Positions 48,875 through 62,034 of a DNA stretch of 64,000 nt are shown here, piece after piece. Position 1 is the first letter of the stretch; each line of letters opens with the position of its first letter. The notes under the pieces were generated by a model. It saw only the letters and a list, made by a program, of their open reading frames with translations. It did not search any database and had not been told where the DNA came from. The translations under genes were made by a program, and so were the position numbers. The stretch covers positions 14,316,882-14,380,881 of the forward strand of contig CM049317.1 of the NCBI GenBank assembly GCA_026874595.1, written 5' to 3'. The stretch is from Sipunculus nudus. Lineage: Eukaryota; Annelida; Sipuncula; Golfingiida; Sipunculidae.

Positions 48875-50973
48875 AAAGATCCCTCCCAAATGTAGGATAT
48901 TATTGTCCAAATTTATGTGTTTTAAGCGAAAAACACCTACCCCGAAACATTATCAAGCAGGTATACAATCTTTATTATAAAAGTGTTTAACTTTTGTTAG
49001 AAAATACATGTACACGTGTAGTCAGCTGAACCACAAAAGAAGAATTATGGTGCCAAGTTCAAAAGTCATAAGGTCAGATCGGGAGAAAACGTAGCCTGCT
49101 AAGGCCATGTCACCGGAGTTTGTGCATCACAGCGAAACCTAAAACACAGGTTTGTACAGATGTTTAGTTTACACACATGCATTTTTTACCTGCCAAGCAT
49201 AGTGAGGCACGTCAAGCAATCCGTATTCACATGGGAAGCTTATAATGGTACAAAACCATCCGTATTTGTTATAATAATCGTCCATCAGCAACAGGGCCCC
49301 GGCCAGGTAATTGTACCTGCACCTAGGTACACAAGAGTACCTCTATAAGTAGACGTAACTAGTGCTGTAGTGCTGCCTGTGCCTCGAATTAAAATACCTG
49401 TATCTGGTGTAATGTACAATAGATATATGTATGTAACTCGAAATGCATATCGGGCTTTTTCATAACATTTACAATGCTGTCTTCCTTGTTGGGCAGTCAC
49501 CTATTTCAGGCACAGTTAATTATCAATCTCACATCCCAGGCAGAGTTGAGAAGATTCTGTAGTTTTATTTTAGAACATTGATGCAAATTTTATACTTCTG
49601 TATAGTAACCATGTGAAATTCATCAACTTTATCAGTTACTAATTTATTATTTCTACTTGAGGCGGTCCTGTAAACTACTATGTTGAAGGCTTATATTTTT
49701 CCTGAAGACATTAGTGACGATCATTTAATACATTTAAGTGAACCAACCTGTCTTTTACTATAAGATATTATGGCATATCTGGACAAAATTTATACAATTT
49801 GTATTATTTCAAATGCCATTTATATATATGTAACTGTACCTAGATACTTTCTAAAGTAACTGGCGTTGTGTAAGTAGAAACACAAGTAACGTAGGTGCAA
49901 CGTATAATAGCATTTATTTATAAATGTGGTTTATTACAAACGGTTATTTTTCGTTTCCTTGCCCTTTTGTGCCCAAACTACTTATTTTTCAATTATTGGA
50001 AATATTGTTTATCAAAGTCTCCGAAAATATACCACGTGTCACTCAACATATGACCTATTTTCATTATGTGTCACATGTCATTCGGACAGGCTTTATTAAA
50101 TATATTAACTTAATAACATGTTACATGCAAATACGATGGAATTTTGCCAGGTCATATACTTTTATCCAGGCATTTTTATTTTATTCAGAGCAAGAAAAAA
50201 GATATATCGGAGACATTTAACACATTTAACATATAACAAATATGAATATATACCTGTTTCGATATGCTTTAATTTCGTTAAGTATCCAGTAAATGAGTTT
50301 AAAATATGTATGATTTTCAACACACTAAGCAGGAAAGACAATATAAGATCTGTTGAATGTCCTTGCCATTAAATCTGCATCCGAATTTATATACATATGC
50401 CCACAGTTTCACAAATTAAGTTTAAATCATGCCGCATTCATTGATATCAAGATCTGCTCTCTGTCGGCTTTTCATAGTTTACGCCGCAATATTTACCTCA
50501 GATTCATCAGAGTAATTTCTATGTGGGGAACATTTATGTATCAAAAATATTCCTTAACTTTATCGTTGATCTTAATAATTACTATGCACTTCACTTTAAT
50601 TTGAAAGAAAGATATAACCACAAAGATAAATGAGATCAATATGTTGTTACCCAGAAATATAATATGATGCTATATCACTGCTATCATATCACATATTTTA
50701 GCTCAATGTCTATTATAGATTACACATCAACAATTTGGCATATCATTTGTATATGAAAATATAACACCTAAGACCAGCAGACCATCTAGAAACAAGAGAA
50801 AGAATAGCTAGAGTATTTCCCCCGTCCTTAAAAGAACAGGACTAAATTGTGTTATAGGTTGTTTATTGCGTCTTGACGTTTTCATTTATTCAAATAGTAT
50901 GGAATACGATGATTTTATTATGGTGCAACCTCCTTACAGCTCCCCTTCAATAACCATGGGCAGTCCGGCTTTT

Positions 50974-51478
50974 TGTTTGTACTGGCTGTTTGTGTATGCA
51001 CTGGCTGTTTATGTGTGTATTGGCTGTTTATGTGTGTATTGGCTGTTTATGTGTGTATCGGCTGTTTATGTGTGTACTGGCTCCTTTTGTGTACTGGCTG
51101 TTTGTTTGTGTACTGGCTGTTTGTTTGTGTACTGGTTATTTGTTTGTACTGGCTGTTTGTTTGTATACTGGCTGTTTTTTTACTGGCTGTTTATGTGTAC
51201 TTGCTGTTTATGTGTGTACAGGTCGTTTGTGTGTACTGGTTGTTTATGTGTGTACTAGTTGTTTGTGTGTGTACTAGTTGTTTACGTGTGAACAAGTTGT
51301 TTATGTGTGTACTGGCTATTTATGTGTTCTGGCTGTTTTTGTGTGTACTGGCTGTTTGTGTGTACTGGCTGTTTGTGTGTCTACTTGCTGTTTGTGTGTG
51401 TACTGGCTGTGTATTTGTGTACTGGCTGTTTGTGTCAACTGGTTGTTTATGTGTCTACTGGTTGCTTGTGTGTTTATT
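50974..51478 (+). repeat. 17-19-bp minisatellite, short allele (C)
   Basis: Unit by unit it is the same as 37342-37846, including the odd units TTTTTTTACTGG and TCAACTGG. Minisatellites usually change length quickly, so this match shows how recent the duplication is. Confidence 0.93.
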
Positions 51479-52433
51479 CATTCAGAATAAACAGAAAACT
51501 TCGGTTTGAACCGATTGAGAATCGAACCAATCTGGTCGGCTGCTCTACCCGTGCTCTATGTCTTGACTGTCCTAAAAGTATACAAACCATATTATGCAAA
51601 CATCTTCATTGAGGCGAGAAGATTTATTATTGTCTATCTTAAAACATAAATAACAAGCATAACCAAATACAATAGAGCAGAATCATTTTTTTCTGGCTGC
51701 ATATCTTGCAATACTTTATTTTTACCACCATAGAGTGATATGCATGTCTTGAAACTATCTTTGCATCCACGTTTCCTTTAACCCGTGTGTGACTTGTTGG
51801 GAATATGTTTAAATTATTTCCCAACCGGAATCATGGACTCAGAGAACAAGGGGTACCTTTATATCCAATTGTAACAAGTCATTAAGATTAGTTTTCGTTG
51901 ATCAGCTGGAACATGTTGCATTTTGGTACACGTAGATATTATTTTTTATCTGAAAAATTATCAATATTATTGATATTTTAATGCTTGTTAGTGAAACAAG
52001 TTTCTAAACGAGCTAGCTTCTTGGGGCTTTTCCTCCGTTGTAGTAGGTTAAGTGTACATATTATCTAAAAGATCAACATTGTCTTACAGGTCTTACAGAG
52101 ATTATAGTTAACTTGAAAGGATTCAATCACCTATCTGACCTATATAAACTAAAGGTAACCTTTAGAGCTATTATAAAAAAGGCCAGAAAAATTGATATCT
52201 CGGTACACAGGCTGCACGTTTGTTTATATAAACGTGTTTATGTTTGGGGGCCAGCAAAAATAATCAAACCAAATTCAACAAGGGCATCTGGCAGCAATTC
52301 AGATAAGCCAGAACTTGGCAAATGGCGTTTTGCAACAAGTGAACGTTATACCTTTGCATGTATGCAATCTGCCCAAGGTTAAAAATAGGTTACATGTTTA
52401 CAAACATGTTGTTGATTAACAAGTTCACACATC

Positions 52434-52451
52434 CTTATAAGGCCTTATAAG
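52434..52451. other. 18-bp palindrome (C)
   Basis: Identical to 20608-20625. Confidence 0.7.
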
Positions 52452-55319
52452 ATCTTTTCACAACCAAAATTATCATTAGATCATTAATATTTACACAGAG
52501 GAAGACAGAAATTACTAATTCGGTTTCAAAAAGTAGGTGATAAAAGTAAATAAAATTTCATATATATTTGCTGAACTCCACTCTAAACTTTTTTTAGTAT
52601 GACTATTCCAAATGAAATTTTCAAAGGAATAGAAGACCGTGTAAATATATATTAACATTGTAATACAAACCAAAGTTTACATTATTGATGGCAGCAACTA
52701 GCTTGGCACTTTCAAAGTTAGTTTTTTTAAGTGGAGTGATTAGTGGTTGTTGTATCCAGGACAGAAAATTCAAGTGTATAATTTCTTGGAAAACTGAAAC
52801 AGGCTATTTATCTGTCACAAAGAATGTAATATAATCTGGTTTTAGAAACTCAGCGAGGATAAGGAATCGAGCAGAGAAACTCGATGTTCCATTATAAAAA
52901 TTTATGTTTATGTTCACTGTGTAGGCCCAGGGTTTGGGCCTATGTTTATGTATCCTGAAGGATCGCTCTTTTAAAAATGCTTCCTCTTTTCTATAAACCT
53001 TTTGTCTTGTTCCGTTTTTATCTGTAACCATTCTTGGTTAAAGCATTGGTATATTAGTTAGATGTTCATGCTCGCATTTAATGTAATTGATAAGATAAGT
53101 ACTTATTAACAAGGTTTTTCTATCATTGTGATCTCATTGATTATGGATATATTAGTTAGTAAACTTATTATTACGTCAACAGCACAACTCATTTCACGAA
53201 AGTTTGATGAATAGGATTCAGATCGAGATAAAACATTAACACAGGAGGGAAGAAGAATACCATTGACATTAAATGGTCTTCTAATTAGAATAGATGATGA
53301 GAGTATGATACGATTTACATTGATAATCGCAGTTAGCCAAGATTGGGTGAATTTCTAATCTGGCTATGCTGGGCAAGTCTGAAATATGAACATACCAGAT
53401 TGCAGTCCCAGAGCCAACTAAATGGAATATGTGTTTGGTCTAATCCAGACTACAATGTCGGTCTGGGCCTGCCCTGTTAAAAACTGCTTCTGGAAGAGAA
53501 AAACGACCCGGGTGAAGTTTAGAAGAATTAATGATTGTTTTTATTCCCAAGTAGGTGGAAACATGGTTATGGTAAAAGTATTAGTTAGTTACCTGAAACC
53601 CAAAAGAATTATATTTTAAGTTATCTTATTATGATTCGTGTGATATAGGAATATTTTTTTAAATAGCTATGATTCTATTAGGGTATGACAGAATGGATTT
53701 TAACGGAAGTAATGTCCACAATGCATGGTCGTTTAACCAAAATACATTTCTCAATATTAATCAGTAAATATTTATGTAAAAACATGTTGGTTTTTATATC
53801 ATACGGAAACTCCCATTTTTTCATCTCACGTTATGGGGAGAAAAAATGGAAGGAGGAATAGCAAAACAGAATGAAGAATAACCACAGCTTGTTTGTGTTA
53901 TTTATTAGTAGTGTAATAGTGTTGTTTGTAAAGAAATGCAGCGAACGGAAAGCATGGGGGAATACCATGTCACAGAGAACAAATTAGTTGGTATATAATC
54001 ATGTGCATATATATTTGATTGAACTGGTCTGAGCACAATGCTACTTTATTGGCTTAATATTCTATTTTCCTGCTTCTTTTTCACTGGATATAATTGATGT
54101 CATGACATTCTTTGTCACGTTCCCATTTTATAAAACAGTGTCAAATGCGGTCGCGCAAATAGGTAAGGGTATTTTATGGCCTAAAAAGTATTCATTATTA
54201 ATTAAGAATCGAATTTTATTATCCCTTAACTTTATTTATTAATTAATCTATTATTTATTTGTGCGAGTATCTTAACCAGAGACGGAGAATGTATAGAAAA
54301 GTGCAAATTCATACAACGGTATAGCTAAAGGTTTTTTTAAATAAATTTACCCGCAGTACAGTATAAGGCTAGTGCCAAGTCATTCAGTAGTTGTATGTCC
54401 AGTTTTATTGTATCACCGTCGTACAAGGGCACCAGATTTTGGCAAGATTAATATAACTCCGGATCATGTCTTAAAAGGTTAATTTTATTTCGTATACAAA
54501 AAGGGAATACATTGTTCCATCTTTGGAGATTTTTCGTTTTCAAAACATTATTTTTTTATATTATGTATTAAAACGGTTTGGTCCATGATATTTAGTTAGT
54601 TATGCCTTTTTATATGCCAAGGTCTTCAGGTGGTGTTTTGAAATATGGGTGCTCCACAAACCGCTTGACTTTGTCAAGAATGAGACCCGGTGTTCCTTAA
54701 AATCTGACAAACTGTTCATTTGGATATGAACATTTGATGTGAAATCATTTATTAAATTATATCTCTATTCAATATATTTAACCTGGATATGAACATGAAA
54801 GCAAGAGACATCTTGAGGCAAAGGTTGTTGACCAAGAAATTTAACAGGCCGTACCAGTTTAGCGTAATTTTGTTTTATTAGCATGTTCAGCAATGAAGAT
54901 GTACCTTGAGTTAAGTTCAATTGTGACAAAGAACTTTTTACATACATTGCACATCCTATGTACAGAAGGAAAGTTAAGATAAATGCGCACGTGGCCAGGC
55001 ACGCGGGTAAAGCAGAGGAAACGTTCCTCAATACAACTACGACCACTCACTGAAATAAGTGGTGTAACATTTGTTGTATATTTAATGTAAAAGTATCCTT
55101 ACGCATGATATGGTAGAGGCTATTGTGCAATGTGTGGTGTGAAGAGTAACAGAACGACGTTTAAAATAAAAGTATTACACAAATCTGGAATAACTATTGC
55201 AAAATGAACTGAGGTGATATTTTTCTTTATAATCTTTCTACCATTTTGCTAGATTTGAATTACTGTGATGTGTCTGTATACCCGAATTCCTGTAAAGGAA
55301 TAGAGCTCTGTATCGCAAT

Positions 55320-55483
55320 GTGCATCCAGTCCAAATTTTAAACATACAGCACCCGCTCTGGTTGGTTTGATAACACAGGGACACAGGCGTTCGTTGGTCT
55401 CATTCTTGGCCCTATGCCAGAACAGATGTTATCAGACCAGTGAGAGGGGGTGCCACATGTTTAAAATGTGTAGCTGGATGCAC
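55320..55483. repeat. Imperfect inverted repeat closing unit C
   Basis: The homologue of 23651-23814. It differs from the B copy by one base in the right arm (GTGTCAC to GTGCCAC). Confidence 0.75.
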
Positions 55484-57085
55484 AATTTGATTACACGCTC
55501 TCATTAGTCTGATTACAATTCTTTGCTCTGTACGCACACTGGTGTTCGAACCCAGAGAATCTTGCTATACAGAGCAGCGGTTACACGCAAAGATGTCTGG
55601 GACGACCGCAGTGTGTAATTGCTGCCTGAGGAGCATACGATTGGGGCTATCTATTGAATACAAAATGCAAGGTTCCATTTACGAACATGCTGAGGAGTTT
55701 ATTTGTCCGAACTGGCCATTAATATATATATCTCTGCCCCTACTGAACTTGCTAATATGCCTCTGGTAAAAAGGTTGTCAGATGTTTAAAAGCGATGATA
55801 AAAGTTAACTTTTAGTTGCTATAGAAACCATGAAGCACAGACTTGGTGTCAAAATAGTGAAATCCTGTGTCTTTTTATTAGGCAGTAAACTCCCAGTTGG
55901 CCCAACCATAACATCTGCCCCGCGTGACTTGTCCAAAGGTGATCCTGTGCATACCTATTAATTTCCACCTTTGCAGTTCCAACATTCATCATTGAAACAT
56001 TTATATAGTTTGTTGTAATTATCCAACTTGTACATGTAGGACAGATTCTAGATAGCTATTCATGCCAACAATTGTCAAGCGGTACTTACTGTAGCTATAC
56101 TCTGTTCCAACGCCCCTTTCCACCTTCCCGCAACATTTCTTTCATTTTTTTAAGTGGCATAATGTTATCCAGAACAGAAGTTTTGATCAGCGACATTGGA
56201 CACCAACACCAGATAGCGTAACTGCGAGGGTATTGAAAACGTTCAACAGAATGATTCCGTGTCACCGATCTTCAACTCCCCAATATATCATTATAAGAAA
56301 CTTTTTTAAATTGATAAATAAGATTCCAGAGACATTTTAGGTCTAATCAAATTTTCAAAATACGTGTTTAATACTCGAGATTTTATCCAAAACGGTTCAG
56401 ATACCTGCCTTTTGGTGGGCCTCTAGATGGACAATTGATCGCCATAGCTCATTTACTTGGGACGATCAGGTGAAATTTTTAATAGTGAATTTCTCAACTT
56501 TTTAATAAGACGGTGGAGACAGGTTCATAATTATTAATTGATCTTTCCTGAGGACGCACATTCCGATCCTGTTTGTGAGCCGGTCTGTCAGTGGAGTGAC
56601 ATCTAGTAACACCGCTTGTGCCCCTACAGAGACACTGTAAGGAAGAGTTAATTAATTTGGGCATAATCCAAATAAATTTAAGTTTTGGACGTTCATTATG
56701 TAGGAATGTAGAAAGTCATTTTTATTGTTTGCATGTCCACGTTTTAACCATAACAGTTGTCTATGCTAAAAGCTAGAAGTAACTTATCATATTCGGAGGG
56801 CAAAGCTTAATCATTTCCTTTTCAAAAGAGCACAAATCTCAAAGTCAAATATTTTTATGCATAAGCCTAACGATTGTACACTTTTAGAGGCTAACAATGG
56901 ACCATTCGGTCACATCGCTCAGCTGAATTTAGCGAATGCAAAATAAACTTTTTTTTTAATATATGAAGTAGCATTTTAAAAGATAAGAGTAAATGGCCCT
57001 GCTAACTGCTTATAAGCAATACTTAAATATATATTTGGCGAATTAATACTGTGCACTTTTACGGACTATATCAAAAATTTACTAA

Positions 57086-57488
57086 TGTTGCCGTTATGTA
57101 TAGTTCAGGGTGTCTTCCTTCACAGCAGTGCTGCCACCTGTAGCTAATTTATTTCCTTAATTATAGACAATCAGTGCTGCCACCTACCAGTTATTTATTA
57201 ATTTAGTTTAACCCTTAAAAAGCCTGTGTTAGTTATCCATTGGTCAAACTTGGTCATGTGACATGGCAACTGTGTTGACCAGGTTACTTGGTAACTCTGT
57301 GTATTTTTCATTCTGTCATTGATTCTCTGACTGAGAAGGGTATGATAACAGCCCCATGCAGTTTAAGACAGATTCCTGGCACAGGAATTGAATTGTAACC
57401 TTGCAAGTACTCCAGAATAAACAGCTATTCCCCTACAAAACCGAGCTCTTTACTGTGTCAAGCCAACCCATTTACTGGACCGGCAACA
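57086..57488 (+). mobile_element. Solo LTR (D)
   Basis: The same as the C copy at a constant offset of 14,084, flanked by CTAA on both sides. The upstream deletion of about 460 bases is also shared with C. Confidence 0.85.
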
Positions 57489-57838
57489 CTAATAAATATT
57501 TATTTTTAACTGAAATAAAACGCTGTAAAAACCTCAAAGGAGCATAAAGCATAAGTAAATGTGATGCCCATGTTGAAACAAGCCAATTATAGGTATAAAT
57601 TGCATTTGCATTGTGTAATAAATATAACATGTTACTTGAAACCATATAATGATGCAATAAGAAAAACAAGGCCTACAGGCCTAATGCAAACCTGTGAAAT
57701 CAGATATACACCAGGTATAATACGTTTTTCAATGCTGGACCATTCCATTTCAAGTACATGTGTAACATGTATATAAACAATGCAAGTACTAAAAATTTTG
57801 AACAAGAAACAATTACACAAACACACTGCTGAAATTCT

Positions 57839-58660
57839 GGCATAGGTGCACACAACATAAAAATGATTGTAGCTGACACCACCAGTCTTGTATACAACAA
57901 AGCTCTCAGAGATATATACATATGCCCAATTTTAGACTGATATGTCAAACCCTTACTGTTGCATAATCTGACACAGTTGACAGTCTTCCACAGCTATAAA
58001 TAGATCCAGACTGACCTTTGGGGCTTAATCTGATGCAGTGGGCAGTCTGGAAAAGCTATAAATAGAATGCAGCTACTACACTGAGTAAACCCTTGACCTA
58101 TACCTGGCTGCGCTGAGTGAACTCTTGACCTATTGCCTAATCTGATACAGTTGCCAGTCTGCCAAAGCTTTAAATAGATCAAGGCTGACCGTTTGCTTGT
58201 TGCCAAATCTGAAATAGTTGGCAGTCTGCCAAGCTATTTAACCTGAAATGTCTAGTGGCATGGTGTAAAGGATGCTGATAAACCGGTGCCAGGCTAGATG
58301 TAACTGCTTCACACAGCTAACATATATGGTAAAATGACTCAATTCAATCACCATAATTCAGCCAAAAATCGTTCATGTGGAACCATTAAAGACAATTATT
58401 ATAAGAATTATTGTGAGGATTATTCTTGTAAATTTTAAACAAATTGGCCTCAGTGGCGTCAGTTGAAAAACGTTTTGCAGGTTTACACTCATATAGGAAA
58501 TTACAGCAAAATAGCTAAGTTCAACTTCCCGTAACTCAGCCAAAAATCACTGAACCAAACCCATTTGAACATACTTTAATCATCAACATCTAAGGATTAT
58601 TAATGTGTGAGATTTAAAAACTTGGCCCAGTGGTTCTTGAGAAAAAGATCTTTGTAGCCA
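57839..58660 (+). repeat. Residual 125-bp, GAGTGAACTC and 175-bp repeats (D)
   Basis: One ~125-bp monomer (57839-57956), part of the GAGTGAACTCTTGACCT block (57957-58245) and two of the ~175-bp monomers (58320-58660) remain. No gene is visible. Confidence 0.65.
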
Positions 58661-58707
58661 ATTGGACAGGTGTACTGATTTTTTTTCACCTGAAAACAGG
58701 TGTACAA

Positions 58708-58713
58708 GTCTCT

Positions 58714-58764
<51 letters not shown>

Positions 58765-58781
58765 GAGCCCACCCAGGGACG
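58708..58781 (+). tRNA. tRNA-Asn (anticodon GTT), intact copy D
   Basis: A complete 74-base cloverleaf: acceptor GTCTCTG/CAGGGAC, T at position 8, D-stem GCGC/GCGC, anticodon loop CTGTTAA (GTT at 58742-58744), T-arm GGTGG TTCGAGC CCACC and discriminator G. The A box TGGCGCAATCGG and B box GGTTCGAGCCC are intact, and TTTT at 58791-58794 can terminate Pol III. It is the only copy in the window with no visible defect. It decodes AAC/AAU. Confidence 0.96.
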
Positions 58782-58794
58782 AGAAGTATCTTTT

Positions 58795-61700
58795 ATCGTC
58801 CTCTGAGGGAAAAGAATATGTATTGAGTCCGAAAATATATGTGTTGTTCATGAACGTCTGGTCTTATCCGGGATTAACAGCTTTGTCTGTTTACATGATC
58901 TCTGATATGGAAAATGCCTGCATAAATTGAAGCACAGCGCTATCTATCGATGCTCACACAATGTAGTGCATGTTGTTTGTATATATAGCACAAAAACATG
59001 TTATACATATAATTAAATATATAGAACATCGCATTTACCACCAGCACCGGGACTGAACAAAGTGGTCGTCATTATTGGGTGTTATATTAAATATTCAGTG
59101 TATTTACTATTATCTTAGCATACATGTACAACAAATTGCCTGGAGTCAAACTACACGATGACATTTCCTTAAAAAATCCGAACAAGAAAAGGTGGGGTCT
59201 TTAGTCCTGATCTAATCATTGTCTTACAGGTTTAGAGAAGATTATGGTTAACCTAAAAGGATCCAATTACCTATCTGACCTATATAAACTATAGGTAACC
59301 TTTAGAGCAATTATAAAAAAAAGGCCAGAAAACATGGATATCTCGGTATACAGGCTGCTTCTTTTGTTTATATGAACGTGTTTATGTGTGGGGGCCAGCA
59401 AAAATAATCAAAACAAATTCAACAAGGGCATCTGGCAGCAAGTCAGATAAGCCATTATTGATGGTAGCAACTAACTTGGCACTTCCAAAGTTAGTTTTTT
59501 TAAGTGGAGTGATTAGTGGTTGTTGTATCCAGGAAAGAAAATTCAAGTGTAAAATTTCTTAGAAAACTGATACAGGCTATTTATCTGTCACAAAGAATGT
59601 ATACTCTTTTGGAATGGGTATGATTGAGCAGTTTTTCATAATCTGGTTTAAGAAAAACACCGAGGCTAAGGAATCGAGCAGAGAAACTCGATGTTCCATT
59701 ATCAATTTATGTTCATGTTCGCTGTGTAGGCCCAGGGTTAAAGCCTGTGTTTATGTATCCTGAAGAATCGCTCTTTTAAAAATGCTTCCTCATTTCTATA
59801 AACCTTTTGTCTTATTCAGTTTTAATCTGTAAATATTCATTGGTATATTAGTTAGATGTGCATGCTCGCATTTAATGTAATTGATAAGATAAGTACTTAT
59901 TGACAAAGGTTTTTTTTATCATTTTGATCTCATTCATTACTGATTTATTACTTAGTAAGCTTATTATTACGTCAACAGCACAAATCATTTCACGAAAGTT
60001 GGATGAATAGAATTCAGATCGAGATAAAACATCAACACAGGAGGGAAGAAGAAAAGCATTGACAATAAATGGTCTTCTAATCAGAATAGATGATGAGTGT
60101 ATGATACGATTTACATTGATAATCGCAGTTAGCCAAGATTGGGTGAATTTCTAATCCGGCTGAGCTGGGCAAGTCTGAAATATGAACATAACAGATTGCA
60201 GTCCTAGAGCCAACTAAAGGGGATATGTGTTTGTTCTAAAAAAAATGAAAGGAGAAATAGAAAAAGAAAATGAAGAATAAGCACAGCTTGTTTGTGTTAT
60301 TAATTAGTAGTATAATAGTGTTGTTTGTAAAGAAATGCAGCGAAGGGCAAGCATGGGGGAATACCATGTCGCAGAGAACAAATTAGTTGGTATATAATCA
60401 TGTGCATATATATTTGATTGAACTGGTCTGAGCACAATGCTACTGTATTGGCTTAATATTTTATTTGCCTGCTTCTTTTTCACTGGATATAATTGATGTC
60501 ATGACATTCTTTATCACGTTCCCATTATCATAAAACAGTGTCAAATGCGGTCGCGTAAATAGATAAGAGTAAATTATGGCATATAAAAGTATATATTAAT
60601 AATTAAGAATCGAATTTTATTATCCCTTAACTTTATTTATTTATTAATCTATTAATTATTTATTTGGGCGCGTATGTTTAACAGAGACGGAGAACGTATA
60701 GAAAAGTGCAAATACATATAAGGGTATAGCTAACAGTTTTTTTTTAATATATTTACCCGCAGAACAGTTAGGCTAGTGCCAAGTTCAGCATAAGAACTTT
60801 TTCGCAAACAAGTGTATATTTTGTCACTTAGTCTGGTCTAATATAAATATTAGTTTTTTTGTGACGTCTAATATATAATGTTAAAGCTTAAATTGAAAAT
60901 TACGCAGACTTTGATTTCTTGATTATAAATTTGAAGTCCTAGTCATTCAGTAGTTGTATCTCCAGTTTTAATCTATCACCGTCGTACAAGGGCACCAGAT
61001 TCTGGCAGGATTTATATAACTCCGGATCATGTCTTCAAAGGTTAATTTTATTTTGAATTCAAACAGGGAATACATTGATCCATCTTTGGAGATTTTTTTT
61101 TTTTTTGGAGCTTGGTCCATGATCATTAAGTTAGTTATGCCTTGTTATATGTAAGGTCTTCAGGTGGTGTTTTGAAATATGGGTGTTCCTCAAATCGCTT
61201 TTCTTTGTCAAGAATGAGACCCGACAGTCCTTTAAATCTGACAAACTGTTCATTTGGATATGACCATTTGATGTGGAATCATTTATTTAATTATATAAAT
61301 AGTGAATATATTTAACCTGGATATGAACATGAAAATAAGACACATCTTGAGGCAAAGGTTGTTGACCAAGAGATTAAACAGGCCGTACCAGTTTAGCGTA
61401 ATTTTGTTTTATTAGCATGTTCAGCAATGAAGATGTACCTTAAGTTTAGTTCATTTGTGACAACTTTTTACATACATTGCACATCCTATGTACAGAAGTA
61501 AAGTTAAGATAAATGCGCACGTGGCCAGGCACGTGGGTAAAGTAGAGGAAACGTTCCTCAATACAACTACGACCACTCACTCAATTAAATGGTGTAACAT
61601 TTGCTGTATATTTAATGTAAAAGTATCCTTATGATATGGTTGAGGCTGTTGTGAAATGTGTGGTGTGAAGAGTAACGGAAGGACGATAAAAATAAAAGTA

Positions 61701-61845
61701 TTACACAGACCTGGAATAACAAGTGCAAAATGAACTGAGGTGATATTTCTCTCTATAATCTTTCTACCATTTTGCTAGATTTGAATTACTGTTATGTGTC
61801 TGTATACACGAGTTCCTGTAAAGGAATAGAGCTCAGTATTGCAAT
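58795..61845 (+). other. Unit tail, non-coding (D)
   Basis: Up to 59220 it follows A 10178-10634. It then jumps to A 20253 and follows the tail with further losses. No gene is visible. A T-run of about 14 lies near 61092. Confidence 0.65.
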
Positions 61846-61996
61846 GTGCATCCAATGTGCAAATTTTAAACATACAACACCCGCTCTCGTTGGTTTGATA
61901 ACACAGGGACACAGGCTTTCTTTGGTATGCCTGAACAGATGTTATCAGACCAGTGAGAGAGGGTGTCACATGTTTAAAATGTGTAGCTGGATGCAC
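61846..61996. repeat. Imperfect inverted repeat closing unit D
   Basis: The homologue of 23651-23814 with a shortened loop and a small insertion (CATCCAATGTGC) in the left arm. The 144-codon frame 61772-62206 that crosses it has no support as a gene. Confidence 0.7.
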
Positions 61997-62034
61997 AATT
62001 TGATAACACGCTCTCATTGGTCTGATTACAATTC

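Larger units (their letters stand above)
41890..55521 (+). repeat. Tandem unit copy C (13.6 kb)
   Basis: The order is the same as in A and B, but with four internal losses: 452 bases at about 42050, about 460 at 42995 (shared with D), about 2.95 kb at 43724 (which removes the 125-bp and 175-bp repeats and the tRNA locus), and about 427 bases at 44246. It gained the TTAA-flanked element at 47862-48358. Its length of 13,632 equals the offset between the two recent duplicate blocks. Confidence 0.93.
49432..57810 (+). repeat. Recent duplicate block, second copy
   Basis: Near-identical partner of 35800-43725. It starts inside C and ends inside D, where D continues AAGAAACAATTACAC while C jumps to AAGAAATCATATTTAC. 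Confidence 0.85.
55522..62034 (+). repeat. Tandem unit copy D (6.5 kb, heavily deleted)
   Basis: The first 2.3 kb is the near-identical match to C. The rest is a more diverged and shortened version of the unit. Losses relative to A are about 408 bases at 57957, 863 at 58661, about 9.6 kb at 59220 (which removes the central blocks and the minisatellite), about 375 at 59453 and about 400 at 60237. It retains the segment near 60780-60950 that B and C have lost, so its tail is an independent lineage. Confidence 0.9.
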
